This document shows positions 35,164 to 44,026 of a stretch of DNA of 64,000 nucleotides, in pieces. The translations under genes and the position numbers were made by a program. Every line of letters begins with the position of its first letter. Positions within the stretch are counted from its first letter, which is position 1. The notes under the pieces were generated by a model, which had not been told where the DNA came from, searched no databases, and saw nothing but the letters and a program-made list of their open reading frames with translations. This DNA is from Rhodoplanes sp046000175 (GTDB taxonomy: Bacteria > Pseudomonadota > Alphaproteobacteria > Rhizobiales > Xanthobacteraceae): NCBI RefSeq assembly GCF_046000175.1, contig NZ_JBEOMB010000064.1, positions 1-64,000 on the forward strand, written 5' to 3'.

Positions 35164-37920
35164 GTGGAGAATCCGGCGCCTGCCGGACAGGGTCGCGTGC
35201 TGTCGTTCGGCCCTTTCCGACTGAGTTCGGCGGAGCTCGTTCTGCTGGAGAACGACCTCCCGGTTCGGATCGGCCATCGCGCGCTCGACATCCTTCTCGC
35301 TCTGGTGGAGCGGGCCGGAGATCTCGTCACCAAGCAGGAGCTGATCGCGCGCGCCTGGCCCCGCACCTTCGTCGACGAAGGCAATCTGAAGGTGCATGTC
35401 GCCGCCTTGCGCAAGGCGCTGCGCGACGGCCGGGATGATCTGCGCTACATCGTCAACATCCCCGGCCGCGGCTACAAGTTCGTCGCCCCGGTCCGGGTGC
35501 TCGAGGAGACGGACACGCCGCGCCCGGGCGCCAGTGTCGCTCCGCCGCCCGGCAACCTGCCCGCACAGCTCGGGAGCATCGTCGGCCGCAGCGACCAGGT
35601 CGAGACGATCGTGCGCCTTTTTTCGGAGGCCCGACTGGTCACCGTCGTGGGACCGGGCGGCATCGGCAAGACGACGGTCGCGGTCGCCACCGCCGAGCGG
35701 CTCCTCGCGCGCTTCCCGGACGGCGTCTGGTTCGTCGATCTCGCGCCCGTGACCGACCCGGCGCTCGTGCCGACCGCGCTCGCCGCGTTGCTCGGGCGTC
35801 CGGTCCGCTCGACGCTGCCGATCCCGGAGCTGATCACGTCGCTCGCCGACAAGGCGATGCTGATCGTGCTCGACAACTGCGAGCACCTCGTGGCGGCGGC
35901 CGCCTGCCTCGCCGAAGCCCTGGTGCGCGACACCGCCGCCGCCGTGCTGGCCACCAGCCGCGAGCCGCTGCGGGCCGGCGGCGAGCGGGTGCTGCGGCTG
36001 CCGCCGCTCGCGGTGCCGGACCGCAGCGACGGCCTGACCGCCGCCGAGGCGCTGTCCTATCCGGCGGTTCGCGTCTTCGTCGAGCGCGCGATCGCCACCC
36101 GCGACAGCTTCACCTTCACGGACACCGAGGCGCCGCTCGTCGCCGCGATCTGCCGCCGGCTCGACGGCATCGCGCTGGCGATCGAGATGGCGGCGGGCTG
36201 CGTCGACTCGCTCGGCCTCGCCGACATCGCGCGCCTGCTCGACGACCGTTTTCATCTGCTGACGCGCGGCCGGCGAACGGCCCTCCCCCGCCACCAGACT
36301 CTCCAGGCCGCGCTCGACTGGAGCTACGGCCTGCTGCCGGCGCCGGAGCGCCTGCTCTTCCGTCGGCTCGGCGTGTTCGCCGGCTGGTTCACGACCACGG
36401 CGGCCGAGGCCGTGGTGGCGACCGACGAAACCCGGCCGCTCTGCGTCGCCGAGGCGATCGCGAGCCTGGCCTCCAAGTCGCTCGTCGTCGTCGACGTCGC
36501 CGGCGAGACGGCGCGCTATCGGCTGCTCGACTCGACGCGAGCCTATGCGCTCGAAAAGCTCGCCGAGACGGGCGAGATCGCCGGCGCGAAGCGCGCCCAT
36601 GCGGAGCACTGCCGCGACCTGTTCACGACGGCGGCGCGCGACTGGGACCTGCAGCCGACGGCGGCCTGGCGTGCCACCTGGCAGCCGCTCGCCGACGATC
36701 TGCGTGCGGCGCTCGACTGGGCTTGCGGGCCGGACGGCGATGTCGCCCTCGCCGTCGCCCTCACGGTCGCGGCCGTGCCGCTCTGGCTCGAATTGTCGCT
36801 GCTGGAGGAATGCCGGGTTCGCGCCGATCGGGCGCTCGCATCGCTCGAGCAGGCCGGCGCGGCGAAGAGCCCGGAGGCGATGCGGCTCTACACGGCGCTC
36901 GCCTGGTCGCAGATGTACACCTCCACGCGGGAGCGCGAGACGAACGAGATGTGGTCGCGGGCGCTGGCGCTGGCCGAGGCCTTCGGCGACGTCGATCACC
37001 AGCTGCGCGCGCTGTGGGGCCTGTGGGCGGATTCGAAGAACCGCGGCCGCTTCCGCGACGCCGCCGCGATCGCCGGGCGGTTCAGCGGGCTGGCGAAGGC
37101 GACCGGGCAGACCAGCGACGTGCTGGTCGGCGAGCGGATGATCGGCGACTCGCTGCACTTCCTCGGCGAGCAGGACGCCGCGCGGCAGCACATCGAGCGC
37201 ATGCTGGCGACCTATCGGGCGCCGCGGCATCGCTCGGATCAGGTCCGCTTCCAGTTCGACCAGACCGTGACGGCCCGGATGACGCTGAGCCGCGTGCTGT
37301 GGCTGCAGGGACGGCCCGGCGAGGCGCTGCGGATGGCGGCCGAGACGGTCGCCGCGGCCGAGGCGCTCGATCATCCGCTCTCGCTGTGCAACCTGCTCGC
37401 TCAGGCCGCCTGCCCGATCGCGCTCCTGGTAGGCGATCTCGACGCGGTGCGACGCTGGACCGCACTGCTGATCAGTCTGACGACCCGCGACGCGCTGCAC
37501 GGCTGGCGCACCTACGCCACCTGCTTCGAGGGCGACGCGCTGCTGCAGGCCGGCGATCTGTCGGGCGGCATAGCGCGGCTGCAGGCCGGCGTCGACACGC
37601 TGCGCAAGGCGACCTTCGTGCAGTACCTGACGTGCTTTCTCGGCCAGCTCGCCGCGGGCCTCTGCCGGGCCGACCGTCTCGACGAGGCGCGCGCCGTGAT
37701 CGACGAGGCGCTGACCCGCTGCGAGGCGACCGACGAGGCGTGGTGCATCGCCGAGCTCCTGCGGATCAAGGGCGAGATCGCCGGGCGCGACCCTGGCGAC
37801 ACGTCGGCGGCGGACTGGTTCGCGCGATCGCTCGACGTCGCTCGCGGCCAGAATGCGCTCGCCTGGGAACTGCGGACGGCGACTAGCCTCGTCGCTCATG
37901 CGCAGCGGCGCGGCGGCTGA
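35164..37920 (+). CDS. Winged-helix / NB-ARC-like ATPase / TPR transcriptional regulator
   Basis: A 918-residue signal-transduction ATPase with numerous domains-type regulator. Residues about 10-105 are an OmpR/CadC-like winged helix (LSFGPFRLSSAELVLLENDLPVRIGHRALDIL ... YIVNIPGRGYKFVAPV, family match). A P-loop GPGGIGKTT lies near 160, with LIVLDNCEHL as Walker B-like and ATSREPLRAGGE as the sensor. The C-terminal 400 residues are alpha-helical TPR-like repeats. Such proteins bind a ligand through the repeats and switch via the ATPase. The GTG at 35164 is chosen since homology starts there. Its stop overlaps a tctA remnant. Confidence 0.85.
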   Translation: MENPAPAGQGRVLSFGPFRLSSAELVLLENDLPVRIGHRALDILLALVERAGDLVTKQELIARAWPRTFVDEGNLKVHVAALRKALRDGRDDLRYIVNIPGRGYKFVAPVRVLEETDTPRPGASVAPPPGNLPAQLGSIVGRSDQVETIVRLFSEARLVTVVGPGGIGKTTVAVATAERLLARFPDGVWFVDLAPVTDPALVPTALAALLGRPVRSTLPIPELITSLADKAMLIVLDNCEHLVAAAACLAEALVRDTAAAVLATSREPLRAGGERVLRLPPLAVPDRSDGLTAAEALSYPAVRVFVERAIATRDSFTFTDTEAPLVAAICRRLDGIALAIEMAAGCVDSLGLADIARLLDDRFHLLTRGRRTALPRHQTLQAALDWSYGLLPAPERLLFRRLGVFAGWFTTTAAEAVVATDETRPLCVAEAIASLASKSLVVVDVAGETARYRLLDSTRAYALEKLAETGEIAGAKRAHAEHCRDLFTTAARDWDLQPTAAWRATWQPLADDLRAALDWACGPDGDVALAVALTVAAVPLWLELSLLEECRVRADRALASLEQAGAAKSPEAMRLYTALAWSQMYTSTRERETNEMWSRALALAEAFGDVDHQLRALWGLWADSKNRGRFRDAAAIAGRFSGLAKATGQTSDVLVGERMIGDSLHFLGEQDAARQHIERMLATYRAPRHRSDQVRFQFDQTVTARMTLSRVLWLQGRPGEALRMAAETVAAAEALDHPLSLCNLLAQAACPIALLVGDLDAVRRWTALLISLTTRDALHGWRTYATCFEGDALLQAGDLSGGIARLQAGVDTLRKATFVQYLTCFLGQLAAGLCRADRLDEARAVIDEALTRCEATDEAWCIAELLRIKGEIAGRDPGDTSAADWFARSLDVARGQNALAWELRTATSLVAHAQRRGG

Positions 37921-38299
37921 TCGGCGTCTGGGTGCAGCTCCTCAAGGTCCCTTACAAGCTCCTCTACGGGCCGCTCATCCTGTTCATCATGGTCGGCGGC
38001 TACTCGCTCAACAACAGCGTGTTCGACCTCGGCCTGCTGCTGGTCTTCGGCCTGCTCGGCTACGGCCTGCGCAAGCTCCGCTTCGACACCGCCCCGCTGA
38101 TCCTCGCCTACGTGCTCGGGGGAGCCATGGAGCTGAACCTGCGGCAGACCCTGATGCTCGGGCGCGGCTCCTGGGAGATCCTGCTCGGCCGCCCGATCGC
38201 CCTGACCATCCTGGTGATCGCCCTGGTCGTCACGTGCTGCCGCTGTTCTCCTCGGTCCGGCGCGTGCTGTCGCCGGCCCGCGCCGTCAACGAGCTTTGA
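37917..38299 (+). pseudogene. tctA 3' remnant (tripartite tricarboxylate transporter large permease)
   Basis: The sequence directly after, and even overlapping, the regulator stop encodes LIGVWVQLLKVPYKLLYGPLI, then LNNSVFDLGLLLVFGLLGYGLRKL and APLILAYVLGGAMELNLRQTLML. This is the conserved C-terminus of TctA (about 500 residues when complete). Near 38229-38236 the frame shifts; the true tail LPLFSSVRRVLSPARAVNEL continues in another frame to the stop at 38299. About 380 N-terminal residues are absent. A TctC-type binding protein gene survives at 40130. Confidence 0.8.
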
Positions 38300-38320
38300 C
38301 CCCGACCCGAGAGGTGGCCG

Positions 38321-38710
38321 ATGCCGACGATCTCCTCCGAACAGGACGCACTCGCGCTGGTGAAGACCTATCTGGCCGCGATGCAGATGCGCGATTGCGA
38401 GGCGGCATCGGACTGCCTGTCCGAAGGCGCCGTGCTGACGTTTCCGGGCGGGGTGCGTCGCGACGGGGCGTCGGCGATCGCCGCCGGCTCGGCGTCGCGC
38501 TATCGCCGGAACGACAAGACGATCGAGGCCTGGGAGGTCTCCCACCAGGACCAGGCCTGGGTCGTCTACTGCCGGGGCACGCTGTTCGGCGAGTGGCCGG
38601 ATGGCAGGCCTTTCTCGGGCATTCGCTTCATCGATCGGTTCGAGGTCGGCGCCGAGGGCATCACCCGCCAGGACGTGTGGAACGATACCGGCGAGGTGCG
38701 CCCGCGCTGA
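38321..38710 (+). CDS. SnoaL-like / NTF2-fold protein
   Basis: A 129-residue protein of the NTF2-like (SnoaL) fold. It opens with the usual helix ALVKTYLAAMQMRDCEAASDCLSEGAVLTFPGG and closes with a beta sheet (IRFIDRFEVGAEGITRQDVWND). No catalytic residues can be assigned with confidence. It starts 21 bases after the tctA remnant. Members include isomerases, dehydratases and binding proteins; the role here is unknown. Confidence 0.7.
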   Translation: MPTISSEQDALALVKTYLAAMQMRDCEAASDCLSEGAVLTFPGGVRRDGASAIAAGSASRYRRNDKTIEAWEVSHQDQAWVVYCRGTLFGEWPDGRPFSGIRFIDRFEVGAEGITRQDVWNDTGEVRPR

Positions 38711-38788
38711 GCACACGCCGCGTCTGCAGCGGCACCCGAGCCGCATGAAGCCCGACCGATGACAGACGACCTCTCGCTCCTGGACGCC

Positions 38789-39952
38789 TCAGTCCAGCCA
38801 GCGCGGGCGCGGGCCGCCCCCTGCCGCGACCGAGACGGCCGCGCCGCGCGGCCCGATGCCGGGTCCTTCGCGCTGGAAGTTCGGGCAATAGGCGAACGCC
38901 ATGTTGCGGGCGCGGTCGCACCACGCGAAGGCGCCGCCCGTGCCGGTGTGGCCGAAGGCGGCGAGGTTCTCGCCCATCGGGGCCGTGTCCGGCTCGTTGT
39001 GCATGAAGCCGTAGCCCATGCGGATGCGCCGCTGCGTCATGATGCAGTCGCCCTCCCACACGAGCCCGGCCGCGCGCTCGACCGCGGCGGGCGACAGGAT
39101 GCGCACGCCGTCGACGATGCCGTCGCCGGCGAGCGCCGCATAGATGCGTGCCACCGCGCGCGCATTGCCATGGCCGCCGAAGGACGGCACCTCGCGCTCG
39201 CGAATCTCCCGGCAGTTCTGGAAGTAACCGAACGGCGGCGCCGACTTGAAGGCGCGGCCGAGCGGCGTCGTGGTGTCCTGGGCGATCCGGAAGAAGCCGT
39301 TCTTGGGGTTCTTGTGCATGTCGGAGACCCGGGCGATCTCGTCCGGCGTCAGGCCGATCTGATAGTCGGCCCGCAGCGGGCCCGACAGCTCCTCGCGCAG
39401 GAACGTTCCGATACTCCGCCCGGTGACGCGGCGGACGATCTCCCCGAGCAGGAATCCGATGTTGATCGAGTTGTAGGCGCCCCGGGTGCCGGGCTCCCAG
39501 GCCGGTTCCTGCACCTCGAGCGCCCGGATGTGGGTCTCCCAGTCGAACCACGAGCCGGGCGGCGCCGCGTCGCAGAAGATCACGCCGTCGGTGTGCGACA
39601 GGACGTGGCGCACCAGGACATTCTCCTTGCCGGCCTGGGCGAACTCCGGCCAATAGGCCGCGACCGGCGCGTCGAAGTCGATCCGGCCCCGGTCGATCAG
39701 GATGTGGGTGCAGATCGCGCTCATGCTCTTCGCCACCGAGTTCATGATGACGATGGTGTCCTCGCGCCACGGCTGCGTCTTCTCGATATCCTTGAAGCCG
39801 CCCCACAGGTCGACGACCTTCTCGCCGTCCTTGTAGACGCAGACGGCCGCGCCGAGCTCGCCGCGCCGGCGGAAGTTCTGCTCGAACGCCTGCCGCACGG
39901 CCGCGAACGCGGGCGCACATTCGCCTTCGATGAGAATGGTCTGCTCGTCCAT
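38789..39952 (-). CDS. Serine hydrolase, beta-lactamase/EstB family
   Basis: A 387-residue serine esterase with the class C beta-lactamase fold. The S-x-x-K motif is in MNSVAKSMSA near residue 72, the second-motif Tyr in GAYNSINIGFLLGEIV, and the third-motif GHTGTGG near 345. The ATG at 39952 follows GAAGAGG; an earlier Met (39994) is possible. These proteins hydrolyse short-chain esters or amides rather than true beta-lactams. It is convergent with the SnoaL-like gene and shares strand with the upstream catabolic block. Confidence 0.85.
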   Translation of the reverse strand: MDEQTILIEGECAPAFAAVRQAFEQNFRRRGELGAAVCVYKDGEKVVDLWGGFKDIEKTQPWREDTIVIMNSVAKSMSAICTHILIDRGRIDFDAPVAAYWPEFAQAGKENVLVRHVLSHTDGVIFCDAAPPGSWFDWETHIRALEVQEPAWEPGTRGAYNSINIGFLLGEIVRRVTGRSIGTFLREELSGPLRADYQIGLTPDEIARVSDMHKNPKNGFFRIAQDTTTPLGRAFKSAPPFGYFQNCREIREREVPSFGGHGNARAVARIYAALAGDGIVDGVRILSPAAVERAAGLVWEGDCIMTQRRIRMGYGFMHNEPDTAPMGENLAAFGHTGTGGAFAWCDRARNMAFAYCPNFQREGPGIGPRGAAVSVAAGGGPRPRWLD

Positions 39953-40061
39953 GACGGCCTCTTCGCTCGACGTGACCTGATTCTTCTTCCGCACGGCCCG
40001 AGCGATTCCGCCGTCCCGAAGTGCCCGGCGGCCGGGCCCCGAAGGACGAGCGGCTCGGGCC

Positions 40062-40110
40062 GGCGCCCTTCGAGGCCCGCCCCGAACGGGGCGAGCCTCG
40101 GGGTGACGGA
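40062..40110. repeat. Intergenic repeat, family E-like (short copy)
   Basis: CGCCCTTCGAGGC-CCGCCCCGAACGGGGCG-AGCCTCGGGGTGACGG: an inner CGCCCCGAACGGGGCG hairpin with outer GAGGC/GCCTC arms. It is related in plan to 5991-6106. It lies between the TctC and serine hydrolase genes, just before the TctC stop. Confidence 0.55.
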
Positions 40111-40129
40111 TCGGCTCGGGATACGGCCG

Positions 40130-41119
40130 TCAATTCCCTTCGGCCGTGATGCCGGCCTCGCGGATCACGCCGCGCCACTTCTCCAGCTCGGCGTGCAGGA
40201 TCTTGTCGGCCGCCTCGGGCGACATCTGCTCGGGCGGATAGGCCTCGACGCCGCGCTCGCTATAGGCCTTGAGGATCGCCGGATCCTGCAGCGTCTCGCG
40301 CAGCGCGGCGTTGACCTTGTCGATCACCGGGCGCGGCGTGCCGGCCGGCGCGAAAAGCGCCTGCCAGAACTGGATGTCGAGATCGGGATGGCCCATCTGA
40401 CCGAAGGTCGGGATGCCGGGCTGCTCCGGATAGCGCTTCGGCGCACCGAATCCGTAGCCGGTGACCTTGTTGGCGGCGATCAACGGAGCCGAGGTGGTCG
40501 GCGCCGCCCAGACGAGATCGGCGTGGCCGCCGATCACGTCGCTCATCGCCTGACCGCCGCCCTTGTAGGCGAGATACGTGACGTCAACGCCGATCTCGCG
40601 CGCCAGCAGGATCGCTTGCATGTGGGCGAGCGTGCCGAGGCCCGGATGGGCGAACTTCGCCGGCTTGCCGGGTCCCTTCATCCACACCACCAGCTCCTCG
40701 AAGGTCTTCGCCGGGATCTTCGGGTTGCCGACCAGGAACGAGTGGCTGACATTGACCATGCCGACTGCCGACAGCTCCTTGGCGACGTCGATCGCCTGCT
40801 TGGGATAGAGCGTCTGTGCGATCGCCAGGCCGTTCTGGTGGATCAGCAGCGTGTAGCCGTCCGGCGCGGCGCGGGCGACCCGCGCGGCTCCGATCATGCC
40901 GCCGGCGCCGCCAATGTTCTCGACGATCAGGGGCTGGCCGAGCGCCTGCCCCATGCGGTCGGCGATGGTCCGGATCGCCGTGTCGCTCGGCCCGCCGGCC
41001 GCATAGGGCGAGACCACCGTGATGGGGCGCGTCGGCCAGTCGGACGCAGCGGCAGAGCCGGCGAAAGTGCCGGCGAGCAGGGCAAGTGCCGTCAAGACGA
41101 AAGACAAGCTACGGCCCAT
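40130..41119 (-). CDS. Tripartite tricarboxylate transporter substrate-binding protein (TctC/Bug)
   Basis: A 329-residue Bug-family periplasmic receptor. A standard signal peptide (MGRSLSFVLTALALLAG, cleavage near SAAAS) precedes DWPTRPITVVSPYAAGGPSDT, the family's opening. NIGGAGGMIGAARVARAAPDGYTLL, the hallmark loop, follows near residue 70 (family match). A GGGAGGAAC site precedes the ATG. No intact TctA or TctB is near; only the tctA remnant at 37917 is seen. It may serve a remote transporter or a sensor, as many orphan Bug proteins do. Confidence 0.9.
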   Translation of the reverse strand: MGRSLSFVLTALALLAGTFAGSAAASDWPTRPITVVSPYAAGGPSDTAIRTIADRMGQALGQPLIVENIGGAGGMIGAARVARAAPDGYTLLIHQNGLAIAQTLYPKQAIDVAKELSAVGMVNVSHSFLVGNPKIPAKTFEELVVWMKGPGKPAKFAHPGLGTLAHMQAILLAREIGVDVTYLAYKGGGQAMSDVIGGHADLVWAAPTTSAPLIAANKVTGYGFGAPKRYPEQPGIPTFGQMGHPDLDIQFWQALFAPAGTPRPVIDKVNAALRETLQDPAILKAYSERGVEAYPPEQMSPEAADKILHAELEKWRGVIREAGITAEGN

Positions 41120-41195
41120 CGTTGTTCCTCCCTGGGGTGTTTCTTGCAGGCTGAAGCGCTTTTCGGTGGCGATGATTCTTCGGCTCCGACGTGCC

Positions 41196-41216
41196 CTCGT
41201 CCCCGCGAAGGCGGGC
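41196..41216. repeat. Half copy of family A palindrome
   Basis: Only the left hairpin CTCGTCCCCGCGAAGGCGGG is kept, then the sequence departs (CCCTCGTGGGGCGAC). It lies in the 180-bp gap between the CocE-type and TctC genes. Confidence 0.6.
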
Positions 41217-41300
41217 CCTCGTGGGGCGACACGGCGAGCGGGCCCGTAGAGTCCTCCACGGGAGCGAGCGGAGCGCATGTCGGAGGCTGAAGGAAAGCCG

Positions 41301-43040
41301 TCATCCCGGGATCACCGGCAGCAGAACGTAGGGCTCGCGGTCGGGGCCGAAATGCAGCGTGTTCACGCCGCCGAACACGTCCATGGGGCGATCCTCCGGG
41401 TCGTCGTGGACGAACGGGCCGCAGCCCTTCATCGGGTTCTTCATGTTGGACAGCGTCGCGGCGGCACCGGCCCACTCGTAGTCGCAGCCCTTCACGGTAA
41501 GGCCGATGCGGAAGCCCTTCGGCACCACGATGCAGGTCGGCCAAATCTCGACGTCGAGCGCGACCGCCTCGCCCGGCGTCAGCGGCCACACCTCGTCGTG
41601 CGGATGCCACGGGCGATAGGGCAGACTCCGCGCCGGATCGAGCTTGCGGTGCGAGGCGCGCAGCCACCCCTGGCCGATCGGGGTATGCGGATCGAGGGCA
41701 CCGTAGAACGTCACCTCGGCACCCTCCGGATCGAACACCCGGAGGATCAGGAACACGTCGGCGTCGCGCGTCTTCGACGACACAAACAGTTTCGCCGCCG
41801 ACGGCCCGGTGATCTCCATCTCCTCCGTCAGCGGCGGGGTCGTAAAGGTGACGCCCTCTCCCATCGCCTCGTAGTCGATGGTCGTCGCAGCGGCCGGCCG
41901 GCCGGTGCCGAGGGTGCGGTTCGCCGGATCGAGATAGAACTTCGTCCACCGGGTCCGGGCGAGCGGCCATTCGCTTTCGTGCCGCACCGGGAAGCGGATC
42001 TGGCCCGGCCGCCGGATCTGGATCTGCACCTTTGGCTGCCGGTCCCAGCCGGTGTCCTCGCCTTTGAGAAAGTGGCCGAGGAAGCGCTTCTGCAGGCCGA
42101 CGCCGTAGTCGGTGTAGAACTCCGCCCAGTGTGCTCCGCCGTGCACCTCGAGCCATTTCTCCGGCGAGCCGGCCTGCACGAAGCCCTCAATGTTCCCGCG
42201 CAGATGCAGGCCCTGGCCGCCCCAGTTGGCGCAGCTCAGCAGCGGCACCTCGATCTTCGTCAGGTCGCCGGTGAGGGCCCGGTAGTAGTCGCCGTCGAGA
42301 TGGTTGCGCAGCAGGTCGCCCGGCATGTCGGCTCGATTCTTGGCCAGTTCCTCCTCGCTCAGCGTCTCCGGCCCGCACACCAGCTCGCCGTTGACGCGGC
42401 TCCGGGGCCCGCGCTCGCCCAGCCCGTGCTGAACGGTCTTCACCTGCATGTCCTGCCAGTTCTTGCGGAACACGCTCAGGATCCCGCCGTGATGCGTGGC
42501 ATCGCGGTAATTGTCGGCATAGCCCTCCCAGACGCAGATCGCGGCGAGATGCGGCGGCCGCCTGACGGCGACGCGCCACTGGTTGGCGGCGAAGTAGGAG
42601 ATGCCGTTCATGCCGACCTTGCCGGAGCACCACGGCTGCGCCGCCACCCATTCGATGCAGTCGTAGAGGTCCCGGGTCTCGCGCGGGCTGTGGACCGACA
42701 GGAAGCCCTCGGAGCGGCCGGCGCCGCGGCTGTCGATGCGCACGCAGGCATAGCCGTCCGGCACCCACTTCTCCGGGTCGGGCACCTCCCAGGACTGATA
42801 CTTGTTGGTCGAGCCTTCGAGCGCGTCCGGATAGTCCCGCGCCATGATCTCCCAGGCGGTCTTGTAGCCCTCCTGGAAGGCGAGCCCCTTACCGTAGGGA
42901 CCGTAGGTGAGGATGGCCGGCACCGTCGCGTCGCCCATCGGGCGGAAGATGTCGGCCCGCAGCACCACGCCATCGTCCATGGTGATCGGCACGTCCCAGT
43001 CGATCCGCATGCTGTCGCGCACTTCTGTCTTGCTGCTCAT
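41301..43040 (-). CDS. CocE/NonD family alpha/beta hydrolase
   Basis: A 579-residue serine hydrolase of the X-Pro dipeptidyl-peptidase S15/CocE group. The N-terminal catalytic domain has ILTYGPYGKG and CVRIDSRGAGRSEG, nucleophile Ser in GMNGISYFAANQW near residue 145, and a late His in EVHGGAHWAEFY. The C-terminal jelly-roll domain follows from about 370 (ITGPSAAKLFVSSKTRDADVF). The family cleaves acyl esters, amides and peptides. It overlaps the stop of the OCD-family gene upstream (ATGA), making it the last gene of a transporter-OCD-hydrolase operon; it likely acts on the imported compound or its product. Confidence 0.9.
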   Translation of the reverse strand: MSSKTEVRDSMRIDWDVPITMDDGVVLRADIFRPMGDATVPAILTYGPYGKGLAFQEGYKTAWEIMARDYPDALEGSTNKYQSWEVPDPEKWVPDGYACVRIDSRGAGRSEGFLSVHSPRETRDLYDCIEWVAAQPWCSGKVGMNGISYFAANQWRVAVRRPPHLAAICVWEGYADNYRDATHHGGILSVFRKNWQDMQVKTVQHGLGERGPRSRVNGELVCGPETLSEEELAKNRADMPGDLLRNHLDGDYYRALTGDLTKIEVPLLSCANWGGQGLHLRGNIEGFVQAGSPEKWLEVHGGAHWAEFYTDYGVGLQKRFLGHFLKGEDTGWDRQPKVQIQIRRPGQIRFPVRHESEWPLARTRWTKFYLDPANRTLGTGRPAAATTIDYEAMGEGVTFTTPPLTEEMEITGPSAAKLFVSSKTRDADVFLILRVFDPEGAEVTFYGALDPHTPIGQGWLRASHRKLDPARSLPYRPWHPHDEVWPLTPGEAVALDVEIWPTCIVVPKGFRIGLTVKGCDYEWAGAAATLSNMKNPMKGCGPFVHDDPEDRPMDVFGGVNTLHFGPDREPYVLLPVIPG

Positions 43041-44026
43041 CCGGCTTCTCCCGACATCTCCGCGGCGACGCCGCGCTCCAGGCTGCGGCCGCGCCCGGCC
43101 GTGCGCGCCCGCGAAACGATCACCTCGGCGAAGGCCACGTCCTCGATGGCGACGCCGAGCGACTTGAACAGGCTGATGCCGGCGTGATTCCGGCGCGGCG
43201 GATGCCGCATCAGCTCCGACAGGCTCCTCACCTGCGACCAGTCGAGCTCGCCGCGGGCGATCAGGTCCCGGAACTCGGCCGCCTCGATGCGGGCCTGCGG
43301 CAGGTCGTCGGTGGCGAGCAGGCTGGCGCGGCGGATCAGCGCGGCGTCGACCTCGCGGCGGTCGGCCGAATTGGCGCCCGCGGCGTTGACATGGGCGCCG
43401 TCGGCGACCCAGTCGGACAGGCACACCGGCTCGCTCGCCTTGGTGATGGTGACGACGACGTCGGCGCCGCGCACGCAGGCCTCGGCGCTCTCGGCCGCCA
43501 CGGTCGCGACGCCGAGGCGTTCCTCCACCTCGCGGGCGAACGCGTCGCGGCGGCCCCGGTCGCGACCGAACACGCGGATCTCCTTCAGGGAGCGCACGAC
43601 GGCCACCGCGGCGGCCTGCCAGAACGCCTGCTTGCCGGTGCCGATCACGGCGAGCACGGCGGCGTCGGGCCGTGCCATCAGGCGGGTGGCGAGGCCGGAG
43701 GCTGCGCCGGTGCGCATCTGGCTCAGCAGGTCGGCCTCGATCAGCGCCACCAGCCGCGCCTCGGTCGCGGAATAGAGCAACACGTGATACGGGCCGCCGG
43801 CGGACCGACCGAGATAGGCCTTGAGGCCGAACACACCGTGCGAACGGTGCACGGCGCCCATCAGGTTGAAGGCGCCGCACGGCAGCGCGGCGCGCTGCCG
43901 CGGCAGCGTCTCGACATCGCCGTCCGGCGCACCGAAGCAGTCTTCCAGTGCCGCGATGGCATCGTCGACGCCGGCCAGCGCGGCGACGTCGGCCTCGGTG
44001 AGATACAAGGGCGGCGCCGCCGTCAC
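43037..44026 (-). CDS. Ornithine cyclodeaminase / mu-crystallin family protein
   Basis: A 329-residue NAD(P)-dependent protein of the OCD/alanine dehydrogenase (ArcB) family. The dinucleotide-binding loop is AVLAVIGTGKQAFWQA near residue 125; upstream, LLSQMRTGAASGLATRLMA is the conserved substrate-handling segment, and HVNAAGANSADRREVD the late loop. Members deaminate ornithine or reduce cyclic imines and ketimines. The GTG at 44026 overlaps the stop of the binding-protein gene (GTGA); its own stop overlaps the CocE-type start. The tight joining suggests it transforms the substrate the transporter brings in. Confidence 0.88.
   Translation of the reverse strand: MTAAPPLYLTEADVAALAGVDDAIAALEDCFGAPDGDVETLPRQRAALPCGAFNLMGAVHRSHGVFGLKAYLGRSAGGPYHVLLYSATEARLVALIEADLLSQMRTGAASGLATRLMARPDAAVLAVIGTGKQAFWQAAAVAVVRSLKEIRVFGRDRGRRDAFAREVEERLGVATVAAESAEACVRGADVVVTITKASEPVCLSDWVADGAHVNAAGANSADRREVDAALIRRASLLATDDLPQARIEAAEFRDLIARGELDWSQVRSLSELMRHPPRRNHAGISLFKSLGVAIEDVAFAEVIVSRARTAGRGRSLERGVAAEMSGEAG

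Noticed and set aside
35122..37899. Open frame of 925 codons antisense to the large regulator
   Set aside because: Same kind of mirror frame; composition is Arg/Ala/Gln-rich and no family pattern appears, while the plus strand has clear winged-helix and P-loop motifs.
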